This document shows, piece by piece, positions 48,401-61,300 of a DNA stretch of 64,000 nt (the stretch's first letter is position 1; every line of letters begins with the position of its first letter). A program made the translations under genes and the position numbers. Origin of the DNA: Caprimulgus europaeus (Eukaryota > Chordata > Aves > Caprimulgiformes > Caprimulgidae); the NCBI GenBank assembly GCA_907165065.1, contig OU015524.1, positions 35,469,295 to 35,533,294 of the forward strand, given 5' to 3'. Under the pieces are notes generated by a model. The model was not told the DNA's origin, made no database searches, and saw nothing but the letters and a program-made list of their open reading frames with translations.

Positions 48401-51400
48401 AATAAAAACATCCATTGTGGTGTGAAACCCTCTAGCTGCCCGGAGCCTGATAAAAATGTGGAGATAGGTCTACACAAGATGACAATAAATTTCAGTTCAC
48501 ACGTAGATATCTTACAAACAAAACAAAGAAAATATTAATGGACCTAGGGAAAGCAATTAATTCTTCACTCAGATCTGCTGTAAGCCAAGTCTCTCAGATG
48601 TCTCTTAAAGATCAGCCAACATATGATTGAACAAATTCAACAATTTCTTAATATAAATTAACATCCATCCTTTAGAAATGTAGATAGAGGTTTAAGGAAT
48701 GACATTTTAACTGTTGTTCTCATCCTCAGGCAATTAATTGATAATAACAGGCTTTGATTTCTCTGGCATCCAAACACTTTAATTCCCCTCAGTCTGGCAC
48801 AGCTTGGTGGGTATCACTGTTCAAAATAAGCCAAGCATAGAAGGTGTGTTGAGATGCAACCCTAGGGAGCCCCCAAAAGGCTGAATGCACAGAAAAAGAA
48901 CATTTGTAACATGGATCCTGATAAAGCTGCCATGGCTATGGGTTGGAAACAAAAGAATAGGGCATGAAATCATCAACAAAGAAGCTAGGAAACCACTGAT
49001 ATACAGTTTGTCCATGTAATTACATCATCTAGTTTGTTTTCAAGATACTAAAACAACCTTGAACAGCTCTAGATAAACTAATTTAATCAAGTCTGAATGT
49101 TTTCATTTAATCAAAATAATGTGTAACAAAACAAATTCCAAGCATCTAAATCCTCCTAATCCTTAATAAATAGCCCACACTTAACCAAACAAGCCCTTAG
49201 GATGGATGGAAACTCCCTTCCTGTAACCAATATTGAAGAAAACGAAGATGGGTTTTGAAATGTTCCTCATCTGACTCTCCAAATTCCTTTCTTCTACACC
49301 TTAGGGAACAAGTTTCTGTCTCACTTTCCCTCATCACTCTTTGCCTTTCCTACTTACACACTGTCAACTATTCAAGCGTAAGCACTATTCAATTACATCA
49401 ACAAGCTCTCCAAGGAAAACCTTAAACTGCTCATTAGATTACAGTATTTTCACTGGATGCATCACAAATCAGCAGATTAATTTTGTCTCTGAGTACTACA
49501 CAGTAATCCAGCATTACTACATGCCCCACAGCTGTCTGGGCATCATTCATCCGTGCTTTTATTAAGCACACAGAAAGTACAGGGACTAGCACGCACTTCT
49601 ACCAAATACAATTTTTCCCAGGAAAAAAGAGATGGCATTCACTGAGGGGAAGCACTGCAACACTGTTGTAATGTATTGCTTCTAAACACCATACCTTTTA
49701 TTTAGGTAAAAGTTGAAACCCAGAGGTGGTACTTACAGATCTGCACAATTACTCCAAACTTATTTCTACTTCCCTAACAGTAATTCACAAAAGGCACAGA
49801 TGCATGAGCTATAGTAATGATGTTATCAATGATGTTATCCTCCAGCTGAGTCTTCTCTGTTCCCCTACTACTTTTTTTTTTTTGACATGTCTTTCTTGAT
49901 GTCCTTCAATTTTCTAACTACTCCATCCTAAACCATTTTCTCTTCAGACTCCTTGTTGTAATTCAGAGGTGTTATTGTAAAGAAGTTGCAAGTTAAGCAC
50001 ACACATAGATTTTTATTTTTTTTTTTTTAGTTAGGTTAAGATAAACTTGATATTACAAAATTGTACTTTGGGAAAGAGGGAGAAAAGACAAGAAGCTTTA
50101 AGAGACCTTGAATGGACAGTATAACACCTCTACATTCGCCTCTGAATTTATCCTAATGTTTGTATTTTGACAACTTTTAAGAGAAACATCCTACTGCAAC
50201 AACCAAACACAATTTTTACAAGTAAATCTGATTCCAAGAAGCAGATGAAAAATGCTTTTTTCTGCTCACCACTGAAAACAGGAAAGTGATGCCCTGCTCA
50301 TATGAAGAGCTTAGTTACTACCCACAAATCCCCTGTTATATACCACTGCTACTCACTGATCCAAAGAGTGAGGACAGCGCCAGATTTGGTTCCAGACATA
50401 AGCAATCCCTTAGAAATGGCTCCTCTGCTACTGCTGAGAGAGCAGTCAGGGTATGTGACAAATGGCAGAATTGCATGGGGGATGAGCCTCCCCATCATAG
50501 CGCTTTTTAACGAAATCTCTAGTATTCAACAAGAAGAGAAAAAATGGTTTGAGGCTCTCCTCTGGTTTCCTTTGTTGAATGTCATCTTGTGCATAAACAA
50601 TGGCTTAAATATAAGGCAAGAACTCAGGTAGATTAATACCCTGTACTATGCATAACAACATGCAATTATATTTTGGAAGAAGTTTGCAAAAGAATTGCTG
50701 GTAAACCTGCACATGAAAGGTAGGTAGAACAACAGCGCACACTTTCTCAGTTTGGTACACCAAAAAGATACAAAGTAAAAAATACAATGAAAGAGTTGTC
50801 ACATAGAAATCTCTTGAGTAAATACCTTAACTTGGTTTATTACTAGTTTAAGTACTTTTAAATTAGCTCACACAAATATAGATTCCCCCAAAATAGCATA
50901 AATTTAAACATGTAATATTTTTACAATGAATAATTGTAAATCAATAGGAATGACAGACAAGAGAACAGTATAGGTAAGGAGCAAACTTCAAAGAACATTG
51001 TTACTTCAAAGTACATTATTATTGAAGACTGTTTTTATTAGACTTTATGAATACCATTTTTGCATAAGAACACCAAAATCTAGTTTGTTTATATACTCCC
51101 AGGATTTTGTTTCTCCGTATTCTGTGCTTCTGTAGTTATAACTATCATCAACATAAGATATTCAAAGCTTTTATGCATGTTCCTTTGAATATGAACTCCC
51201 AAGTCTTAATCTTGTGAAAAAATGCAGTTACTTCAGTAGGTGCATTAACATTCACATTTGTTCCGTGAGAAAGAAATAAAACAACTAAAAATATTCAGAA
51301 GTGGAAAAAAACTACGTTATGTCATTCAAGTAGTATGTTCCGCTATGCCAGACATCTGACCAGGAAGTAATATATAGAAACTATATCAAATGTGGTCATT

Positions 51401-51869
51401 TCGACTGTCACCTTCATACTACTTATCAGTAGACGTGTAAATATTAGAACAAGGATCTTATAAACCACATTTTCACTCTGAATGCTGCAGTATCTTAATA
51501 GAAATAATCCTAAAAGGCTGAACATGATACTGAAGGCACTTCAGATGCTTCCTCTGAAAAGAAAAAGGTCTGCAACACTGCAGTGGAAAATTTTAAACAG
51601 GAACCTATTTCAAACCTAATGGTATGATAAGAAAAAATATGCAGCTACTAAACTGGGTTCTCAGTTGTGAATTAACATGGTCACTGACTTCATTAGAATT
51701 TGTCTTATATTTTTAAACTATTATCATCAAAAGATCTTTAACAAAGTAATGCAACCCAACTTGGGAATGTAATAATAAGCACTGCTGTTTTTCCAGACAA
51801 GGAAACCAAATTATTGCCAAAATAAACAAGCTTTGTGGTGCTATTCCTGTCTGGATCGTGCAGGTTTTT

Positions 51870-51892
51870 GGGGCGGGGGAGGGTGGAAGGGG
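51870..51892 (+). other. Canonical G-quadruplex-type motif
   Basis: GGGGCGGGGGAGGGTGGAAG followed by GGG: four G-runs of at least three with loops of 1, 1 and 5 bases. It is on the strand opposite to LTBP1 sense, so the pre-mRNA carries the C-rich complement. Confidence 0.6.
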
Positions 51893-52884
51893 AAGTCTCA
51901 AAGAAAATCAAGAGAGTTATCCACAAAGAATCATCCTGAAACAAGTTTAATGCTTCCAAAATACAATCTTTTCTGCATATAGATAGCATTTTCTGTAGGT
52001 AAAATTTGCACTGTTAAAATTATTTAAACCCCCCTGCAACATCAGGGATAAATGCAAAATGATTACTTCTTTCAGGAATTATATATAATCACTTATTATT
52101 AATATCTCCCCCTCCCACATAACAGTATTAATGCTATGCTGCATCGCGGGGGTCGTTGTGTTGGTTTGCAGTTGAGTGCACATGACATTTCAAGATTGTT
52201 AACATTAAAGATGTAAGCAAACATCAGAGTTCAAGGATTAACTCAACTAATAAGGAATTCTTGAGCAAGAGAACAAATTGCATTTAAGTAGTGACAACTG
52301 TTTTTACTCTGCTCTAACCCAACCGCAACCACCTTTGACTCTGTCAAGAAGACCAAAGCAGCAGGATGCCTTTAAAAATCCTGGAGTAAGGAGATCTGTG
52401 TACATGCCACATACAGATGTACACATCTTCCTTCTATATAAAACAACTTATTTATCTAGAAACTACTATCAAGGATACATGAATCTTGGAATTATTTTTT
52501 TTTTCTGCAAAGAGCACCCTAAACTTCTAAACATTATGAGAACATGGGGCTTTTAAAAATGGACTGCTTTAGAGAAAAGATAAACTGTCCCAGAAATGCT
52601 TCCCTGTTTGTATCACATTCTGACAGAACAGATGAAATACCCATACTTCAGTGTGAAGAATCCAGGCAGAATAATTAAGGGAGAAAGGGCTTTAGCCTCC
52701 ATCTCCTGTTGATGGTGTAACACAGCATTTGTTTACCAATTTCCAAGGACATGCTGTAAAAGTGGCATGCCTGGCCCTTTCTGAGATGGACTGAATGCTG
52801 TTGATGGCAAGATTCTTGTTTCCTCTACTTAAAAGGCTAATTAACATAACCAGAAGGCTACTTAGAGATATCTCTTAGACTATT

Positions 52885-52915
52885 AAATCAATATTTTGAA
52901 ATCAATATTTTGAAA
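52885..52915. repeat. Short tandem duplication (15-bp unit)
   Basis: AATCAATATTTTGAA is followed directly by ATCAATATTTTGAAAG, sharing a 14-bp core. Confidence 0.85.
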
Positions 52916-55900
52916 GTACATATTTTTGTTGATCCAACATGGACCTACGTTTTTAAAGAAGAGGAAAGAACATTGCACCCTTCTCACAAAATATGAAATG
53001 TCATCCTTTTGGCCCCTTTATTAAGATCACTATCTTGAATTTAACAGCTCTTATACCTACTTTGAAACAATCTCTAACCACTATTTCTAGTTACTAACGT
53101 TCCAGAAAGTAATCAGGCATTTCTGCATGATGCATGTATGTTGGACAGACTGTTTCCACACACAAAGCAAATAGTTATTGAATCCTTCTGCTTTTATTCT
53201 ATCAGTAGTAATAATTTTATAAATGTGTCTGTCCTGTGTTATCTCCTGTACCACTACTGGGTTTCTTCTCATGTAATATTTAATGTCTACCCTGGAATAT
53301 TTTTCTGTTAATTCTTTAGCCATTCTTACCAGCTTTCTGTATTTATTAACTTATAATTTTTACTTATCACTATTTTCCCCCCTTCTACTTGTCATCAGGT
53401 TAGTATCTTCATTCTTCTTTGATGAATCATGACTGAACACTTCCAAAACTAATTTCAATCTTTTCATGCTTTTCCATATTTTTTTCCTCCTAATCAATTC
53501 AACTCTTAATTTTTGCTTGTCAAAGAATCCTTGATGAAAAAGATCATATACAAAGATTTAGAGAAAAATGCAGGTATCTTTGAAGACTATATTCAAAGCA
53601 CAGTTCTTAGCTTGAGTCTAGTCTCATGACTGAACTCAGTAGAGTTGAGAATTACTGAGTAGAAGAGCAAGTAGTAGTCATTAAAGCCAGCTAGACAGGC
53701 ATGATTCTACACTTTAAAATATGTTTCCAAGAATCCTGGGGAATTGCTCTTGCTCTAGAAGGATTCTTCCTGTTAACAGGAAAAAATAAATTCACAACCA
53801 ACCTTCTCTTTCTGTCACTCTCCATACTCCACAAAATGCCACACAACACATATTAAAAATTAAAAAGAGACTTCGCATTAAGGAAGCTCAACCGCTGTCA
53901 TCATGACTATGGCTAATTAATGATTTATCAATGCAGTTATTTTAAAGTTGCTGCCTGTTTCTATTTGTAAAGAAAAACCTTTTAGATATACTATGACCAT
54001 TTTCAGGCTGCAATCATATCCTTTTACAAAATAAACTTTCTACGCTTTTTTCACAGATAAGCATGCATTTCCTTTGCACTATACACATTGACAACAGTTC
54101 CAAACCCTGTAGTTGTTTTTTTTAAAAAAAAACTTTATTACAGATATAGAATACATTTAAAATAAATAGAAAGGAAACACTAAAAGCCCACTGCTAGAAT
54201 GTAATCTATGCTATTCTTTTAATGTTTACACTGTCATTCTCACAATTTTGGAAGATGTGTCTCTTTAAATGAAACTGCACTTCCCTAGCTCTTCTCAAAC
54301 TCCTCCATGCACCACTCTCAGCCTGAAGCTTTAACAAATCATGTAGTACCTTAAAGTCTAACTGAAGGAATGTCTGTGATACTACTTAATGCAGCACTAC
54401 GTGGCAATTATGAAAGAAGGTAAGTATAAGCAAGCTTCACAAAATCAGATCACCTACATCTTCAGGCATTTTACATTCTCATATCTCCCAACAGCAAACT
54501 TTCTATTTAAAATTCATTCTCTAACTCAGCTTGTAAGTTCAGGCTCAGCTTCTGGGATGATCATTATCTCCATGAGTAATTACGCTTTATGTGAGCTGCT
54601 GAAAGGCTGTCTAGTGATTAGCATCACTTAATGGTAGTGTCAACTCAATTAAATAAGGTGCACTATGTGTGACAAATTAGGTATACACTAGAAAAGAGTA
54701 ACTGCCTACTTATGAAAAAGGGGAAGGGATGCTGTCTTCACTGGGGATGCAAAGCTCGATGAGATCCCATCCAAGGAAAAACAGAGTCAAGTAGGCATAG
54801 TTCTCTAAAATAGAATGAGTTGAGCAGGTTTAGAAATCTCCATTGCCTGTAGCGTAAGTTTCAACATGCACCTCATATGCAGATGCTGACATTCAAACTG
54901 TCTCAGCCTACATGCTTATCCCACTATGTCAGTTTTTCATTATAAAAGCCTATAAATAGTGGGGTATCAGTCATTCTTTAATGGAGGCTACATTGTCAAC
55001 TATGGGAGATCATGATACTGAAAACTGGGGAGCAGGTTCAGACCATAAAGGACAATGCTGCAATATATTTTATAGAAATATACATTTGTTGAGCGAGCAT
55101 TGTGATCAGCCCAGAACAAACATACACAAAATAGTTTCACGGTACTACTCATATGTCTTCCTCAGTTTTAAATGTAGTACTTTAAAACACTTTAGGAAGA
55201 AAAGTTAGATGCTGATGACTTGAAGATGTGTACACAAAGTCAACCAAAAGACATCCAATATGCCCCCAAGTTGTTTCACTCATCCCTCAGTGTGGGTTCA
55301 AAGGGCATGGGAGTCTCATAGGACCTGTATCACATCCTTCCAAGCCCATGTGATAAGCCAGCTATCCTCAGACATGTCAAATGCAACTGTAGGCCTGTGT
55401 GTAGGTGACTGAAGTGACCACCATCTGACCAACAGCTGCCTAAATACTATTGAAGTGTTACAGTATGGAAAGAATGGGAGGGCTGAAAAACATTATTAGA
55501 ATATTTAAATGCTATCAGAAAAATAAAAGGCATGCTCTGTCATGGAAAATGGCCTAAAGCTGTGGTTACTCAACATAAAAAAGGTATAACAAAAATTATG
55601 ATAGTTGACAGGAGGATTCTGGCTCACTAACAGGCACGATGCTCACAGACACTCTTTGCTAAATCTGCTTCTAATATTCTCAATATCTGAGACAATTTCG
55701 ACTCTATTTTTAGAGGCAAGTGGATAGACAGTCTGTTAGAGGATGACTCACTCCTACCCTGATCATATTTGGTGAATCTACTCATTTTATTAGAGCTGAC
55801 CCCGATATATTAAGTTTAACACAAGAGTCAGGCCTAGAATCAGTAAACTAAAAAAACCTCACTGGTTGCTGTTTATCAGGAATTAATGCATTACAAATGG

Positions 55901-58063
55901 CCATTGTCAGAACTTTGATAATTATGCTAACACATTCAGAAAAGTTACTCCAGGCATTTCTTCAGATTTCTACAGTGTGTTGATACTAATTTTCCTCTTT
56001 GTGCAAGACATGCAACTGAAATAAAATCTCTAGGGAAGGCTGGGTTTGAAAGTGTAGCAAGTTAGCAACACTTTTAAAAACCATCATTCTTAAAACAGTT
56101 TCCTGCAGAATACACAATATAAACAGATTGCAAAATAGTATTTTTAGGTATAAAGACTTCATAGCTATCATTGTGAGCACTGCTGAATAACATATTAATT
56201 GCCATTGTTAAGGTGGGAACTCTGAATCAAGTTGCCCAGCACCTGATGAAAACTAACCCTTCCTATGTTCCCAGTGCTTTTAAGACTCTTACTCCTCTGT
56301 ATAGCATATGTATGCCAAAGCATATGTAACACTAACATGTATTAGTTAAGGTTGTAATGTATTTGTTTCAACAGACAGAACAAGAATTCAACAGACAGAT
56401 AACAAGGGACAACAAGTACCTTTATTGTTACAAGATCTTTTGAGGCTGTACTCTTCCCTTCTGGTGTCAGCTGAGCAGCATTACCCACCTTTAAGGACCA
56501 CAGGATTAATAAGTAACTTGACCACAATGACACTAAGCTGTTATAGCTCATGGACTGTTACAATCCGATGAAGTCACTGATCCTCTGCTCTGACACCATT
56601 CTCCTATTAGGCTGTTCCCAAAAAAATGTACTGGACTCTTGCGTGGAGTAAAAAAGTAATAACATTCAGTAGTGTAAGGCAGAGAAAAGAGCTGCTCTTA
56701 GACATCAAACTACTTGGTTGCCATCAGACAAAATGACAAAAAATGCTGAGAAACATTTAAGCGATTGGTCACACCTCTCTTATGCAAAGACTCTGAAGAC
56801 CACAGAAGCAGCAAAGCTGACACTGGCCAGAACCATGGGTATCCTTATAATTTCCAGCAACTGAATAACAGATATTTAAGCTGAGATTCACCCCATTTAA
56901 CCTTCTGTGCCTTCTGGAGCCATCTAAGTTAGGAGTGTTGTTACCTGAGGTTTCCCACTCTGTCAGTGAAGAGAGGCTCACCCAGCAGACCATTCAGGCT
57001 CCTGGTGCAGGCACCTCAGTAAGATGTGGTGAGTGGGATGAACCAAAGGGTCTATGAACACCAATCCACTGCATCCTATACTGCAAGACATCCTCCAATA
57101 ACAAAATTATGTTTAGAATAGAAAAAGAAAAGCTGCAAAAACTGTAGTCATTACAAAAATTTCCATCATTTCCAAACATCAGGAGATTGCTCTCTGATTA
57201 CTGTAACATTATCACAGTGCTCATTTTTGTGTGAAAAATTTTAGAAGAAGAATAAAGGAGGAATAGACTCTTTCAAGTGGATACTCATTAGCATACCAAT
57301 AGTAGCTCGTAATCCAGATCTTCCTGGACATGAAAAACATAAGCTATCTAAGATTTTCTGGCACTGACTACATAATAAGAAATTGGAAAGTTTTCTAGGG
57401 AGTTGACCTTGAGGAGGTGACACAATATGAGAATATTGGGAAGGATATTATTCAGAGTTTGAGCAACAAATTAGGTCATAGGAGACCAGTGAAAAGCAAG
57501 AGACTCAAACCCTGAAGTTTTGAAGGAGGAAAGGAAAAGAATCAGTGCTAATGAGTAGAAAGGATAAAGGTTATTCTGCAGAGAATGTACCGTTGGAAAT
57601 CCATTAAAAACCAAACAACTTCAACACTTCTCATTGTGGTTCTTTTCACAACACATAACAGCTGTATAAATTGTCGAACAAGCCATGTAAACCTAAAATA
57701 CAGTCAGTGCTCTGACTGTATTTGTCCAGTTCCAAGCAATTAAACTGTGCACCCAGCTCCCCTGAGCTGTGTACAAATCCCATTCACACCACAGTGTTGT
57801 ACCTGACCCTGTGCACTGAAATGCATGCAAGTACAAAAAATCTCTCTGCGCCCATTCTCATTATAGGCATTCTTGGACCTATGTAACTTTGGATTAGATT
57901 GAAAAAAGGTTTTCTAGCACCTACATATGTAGCATCTAACATAACAGGCTGAATTTAATATAATCAAACAATAAGTAAGAGAGACATGATGGACACATAC
58001 TAATTGTACAAAGATAATACAACAGCTTATGTCATGAAGCTGTTCTCCTTTCACTCCTTATAC

Positions 58064-58302
58064 CAGTGGTGTCCAAAGCAGGGTGCACAAGACTATCTAT
58101 TTGGATGCTGGAAAGAAATATGTTTTGTACCATTAATAAAATAAATCTTCAAAATAAAGTTTTCTTCATCTTTATATAGTAGATATATATAGGAGTATGT
58201 GTATATAATTTATAAATAAATAAATAAACATATATTAGGAGTGTGCACTCAAAATTCTTTTAATGAGAGGGATATGTGATCAAAAAGGTTTGGAGACCAC
58301 TG
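58064..58302. mobile_element. hAT-like non-autonomous DNA transposon (MITE)
   Basis: A 239-bp element. Its left end is CAGTGGTGTCCAAAGC and its right end, read inward on the other strand, is CAGTGGTCTCCAAACC: 14 of 16 bases match as a terminal inverted repeat. The flanks are CCTTATAC (58056-58063) and CCCTATAC (58303-58310), an 8-bp target duplication with one difference. CAGNGGT ends with 8-bp duplications are characteristic of hAT/Charlie elements. The interior is AT-rich (includes ATAAATAAATAAATAAA) and has no transposase frame. Confidence 0.75.
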
Positions 58303-61300
58303 CCCTATACAATCTATGGACAGAAGCAGTGCCTTTCAGGGAGAAGTCAGAGAACTCATGTTCCTAAATTATGACATGAAAAGTTGCTGAATGTTCCTCT
58401 AAACTTCAAATATCTGAATAACATAAAATATAAAAATCTGACTTCATAGCTCAGCGTATCATCTTTAGATTAAACTAAATACACAACCAACATAATAAAT
58501 TAACAAAGTATTTGGCTGAATAAAATACAAATGAGAAATACCCTCAGTGACTGGGTTTCTTAAAACTCAATGCCCTTCGTGTGCAAGCAGCAAATACCCA
58601 GTTTTCCTTCTGTTCACTGACTGGCATCCCTCAAGACTTTGTAAGAGGTTTGTAAAAAAAGTTCACAATTCCCATGGACTTCAACTTGATTTGCATTTAT
58701 AAATCCCTGGTTGCAAGTTCACAGTTCCCTTTTAACAGTTCAGATTTTTTATGGATAGATAGAAAACTCAATGAATTTAAATGTGTGTGTAATGAAGATA
58801 CAGTTCTCATTCCAAAAGAAAGATACAGAAATCCCTGTGCCTCTACACTACAAAACAGGCCTCTCAATTACAGTGATACTCAAATCTAAGAACCATAGGT
58901 GGAATGGATAGGTTGAAGTTATACAGGCTACACTGTGCAAAGACAGGGGAATTATCTGGAGCAGAACAAACAAAACCAGAACAGACAGTAGAGAGGCTGA
59001 ATGGGGAAAGACTGCGATCGGTAGAGCAGTGATAGCTGCTTGCTACCTTCTGATTGTGTTCTATCCAAAAGGACACATTAAATACAAATCCATTTGCTAA
59101 GAAATCTATCAATGATAAATGCCATATTTTAACCAGAAAAAAAAAAAAAATTGTCAGACTCTTCTGTGCTTGCATAATTCAAAGACAATTTTCTTCTTTT
59201 TAAGCCAAAATTGGCATATACTTGATCTTCAGTGAGGTATGAGCAAAGACATTTGGTTTAGCAATAACAAAATCACAGCTGTACAAGGTAGAGTGTTTAT
59301 TTAAATATGCAACAATGTAATCATTCAAATAAATGCACTCTTAGTTCTCTTTTTACAGTACTTCAAGTCAGATGTACATAAACTAATCCCTATAAATTAA
59401 AACCATACTCAGTAAAATAAAGCATTATGCATATTAACTCTGTGTTCTGTTTCGCCTTAACTTTGAGGGAACCATACTCCATGTGTTTTTGAATGGCTGC
59501 AGGTGTGGATTTTGTACCATTTCCATTTGTGGTTTTTCCTATGACTGCACATCCAAAAACTGTTCTCTATAATACACAGTTTGGTGAGAGCAGATGGACT
59601 TCTGCTTCACAGTGATGGTCTGAAGTCCTTAAGGTGAGCAAGGGAAAGGAAATGAGTTGCTAACAGGCTTGTCTTAAGTTCATCCTCATTAGAATCACCT
59701 GTCTGAACAGATTTTCTTTAGCATCTGGCCTCCATTAGAATCAGAGGGAAAGGTGTCAAATTTGAATAATTATTTTAAGATTATGAAGAAAGAGCTCACA
59801 GATGCTGTAAGCTGCATGGTAGAAACCAGAACTATTTGTTGATGACAAGTACTGATAAACACATGGGGGAAATAAAGCATTCCTTCTGAAAAGATGTGGG
59901 TATCAACAACAACAACAAAATCCTTAAGGTATAATTTTTCTTTGTAATTTGAGTATAGGTGGCCAATCATTGAAAATGCATTAAAACCCTGAGCATGGCT
60001 CAGACTACAGAGTGGCACATTTATATTACAGGGCAGAATTTTAGTCCACTAGTAATTCAGATTAGGACAGCCTATAATGCACTAGCTTGATTGTTAAGTA
60101 AATGAATTCATTCTTCTATCTGCTCACATTTACTTTATAATACAAAGATAGGTTGGAAAAAAGGGGTGTCCGTTGAACTGATGCTCGTGATAAGTGGTTC
60201 CTCTGAAATTGTTTTGCATTGGCTTCTCAGGATGGGAAATACCTTTATCCTAGAACATCTTCTGTAAAGCAGAGGATATAAACATTTCGTAAAATAGTTC
60301 CTCTGTTATTTGCTTTTCTTTCTATTTTAGCCACTCATTCCAGTGTATGAGAAAAAATACTTGGCCTTCATCTTGCTACAACGCTGCTGCATGAATAAAT
60401 ATTTCAAATGTGGTCATAATTTGTACAAATTACAATTCAAATTACAAGCTAAAACAGTGAATAAACTCTAATGTCCTGATTCTTTCCTTTTTTTTTTTTT
60501 TTTGAGAGCAAAAGACACTCTGATAGACTGACCAACTTGCTTGATTACTGTTGCAGGAAGTTGAAAAAGTTAATCTTTTAACCAAATTGTCTGAGAATTC
60601 TGAAATTTTCAAGTGTTTGCCAGTGTCTGTTAAAAGGAAAAAAAAACCCAGATTTCATCTGGCAGCAAAAAGAGCATAAAACAATAAAGCCTGACAGAGA
60701 GGAAATGATAATTACTGCAGGAACAGTAGAAACAAATTTTTTACCAAGTAAGGCTACTTCTACAGAGAGAATAAAAGGACAAAACTGATAATACTGGAGG
60801 AATAGCAAGGTTCTTTTACCATAACTACTTCAGAATAGGATCATACTATGGCAAGTTCAAGTGCAAAATCAAGGACATTTCGAAGTAACACTTCACTCTT
60901 ACCCAGAGAGAATGCACCACTGAAAACACATCATGAATTATCGCATGCTATTCTTGAGCTAATCAGTTATTCCAGAAATAAGCTTCTCATAAATTAGGAT
61001 GTCAGATGGAACACAATCAAGTTGAAAACCAAAGCATTTAAAAAAAAAAAAATCAATTCTCTTCAGTTAAGTTACCGAAAGGAATTCAAAAATCTCCACA
61101 TGACATTTGTTACCAATTATTTTAAATCCTCCATTTGAGAAATGATATTTACATCTGCTAAGTCTCAGCTCAAGTCATAGGAATAGTGTTTTGATGGGAC
61201 ACAAAGTTACATAGATCCAGCATGGGCCACTACCCAGGCTGATACCATTCACCAGGTAGTAAACAACACTTCATAATAGAGAAATCATCTCTTCTAACAT

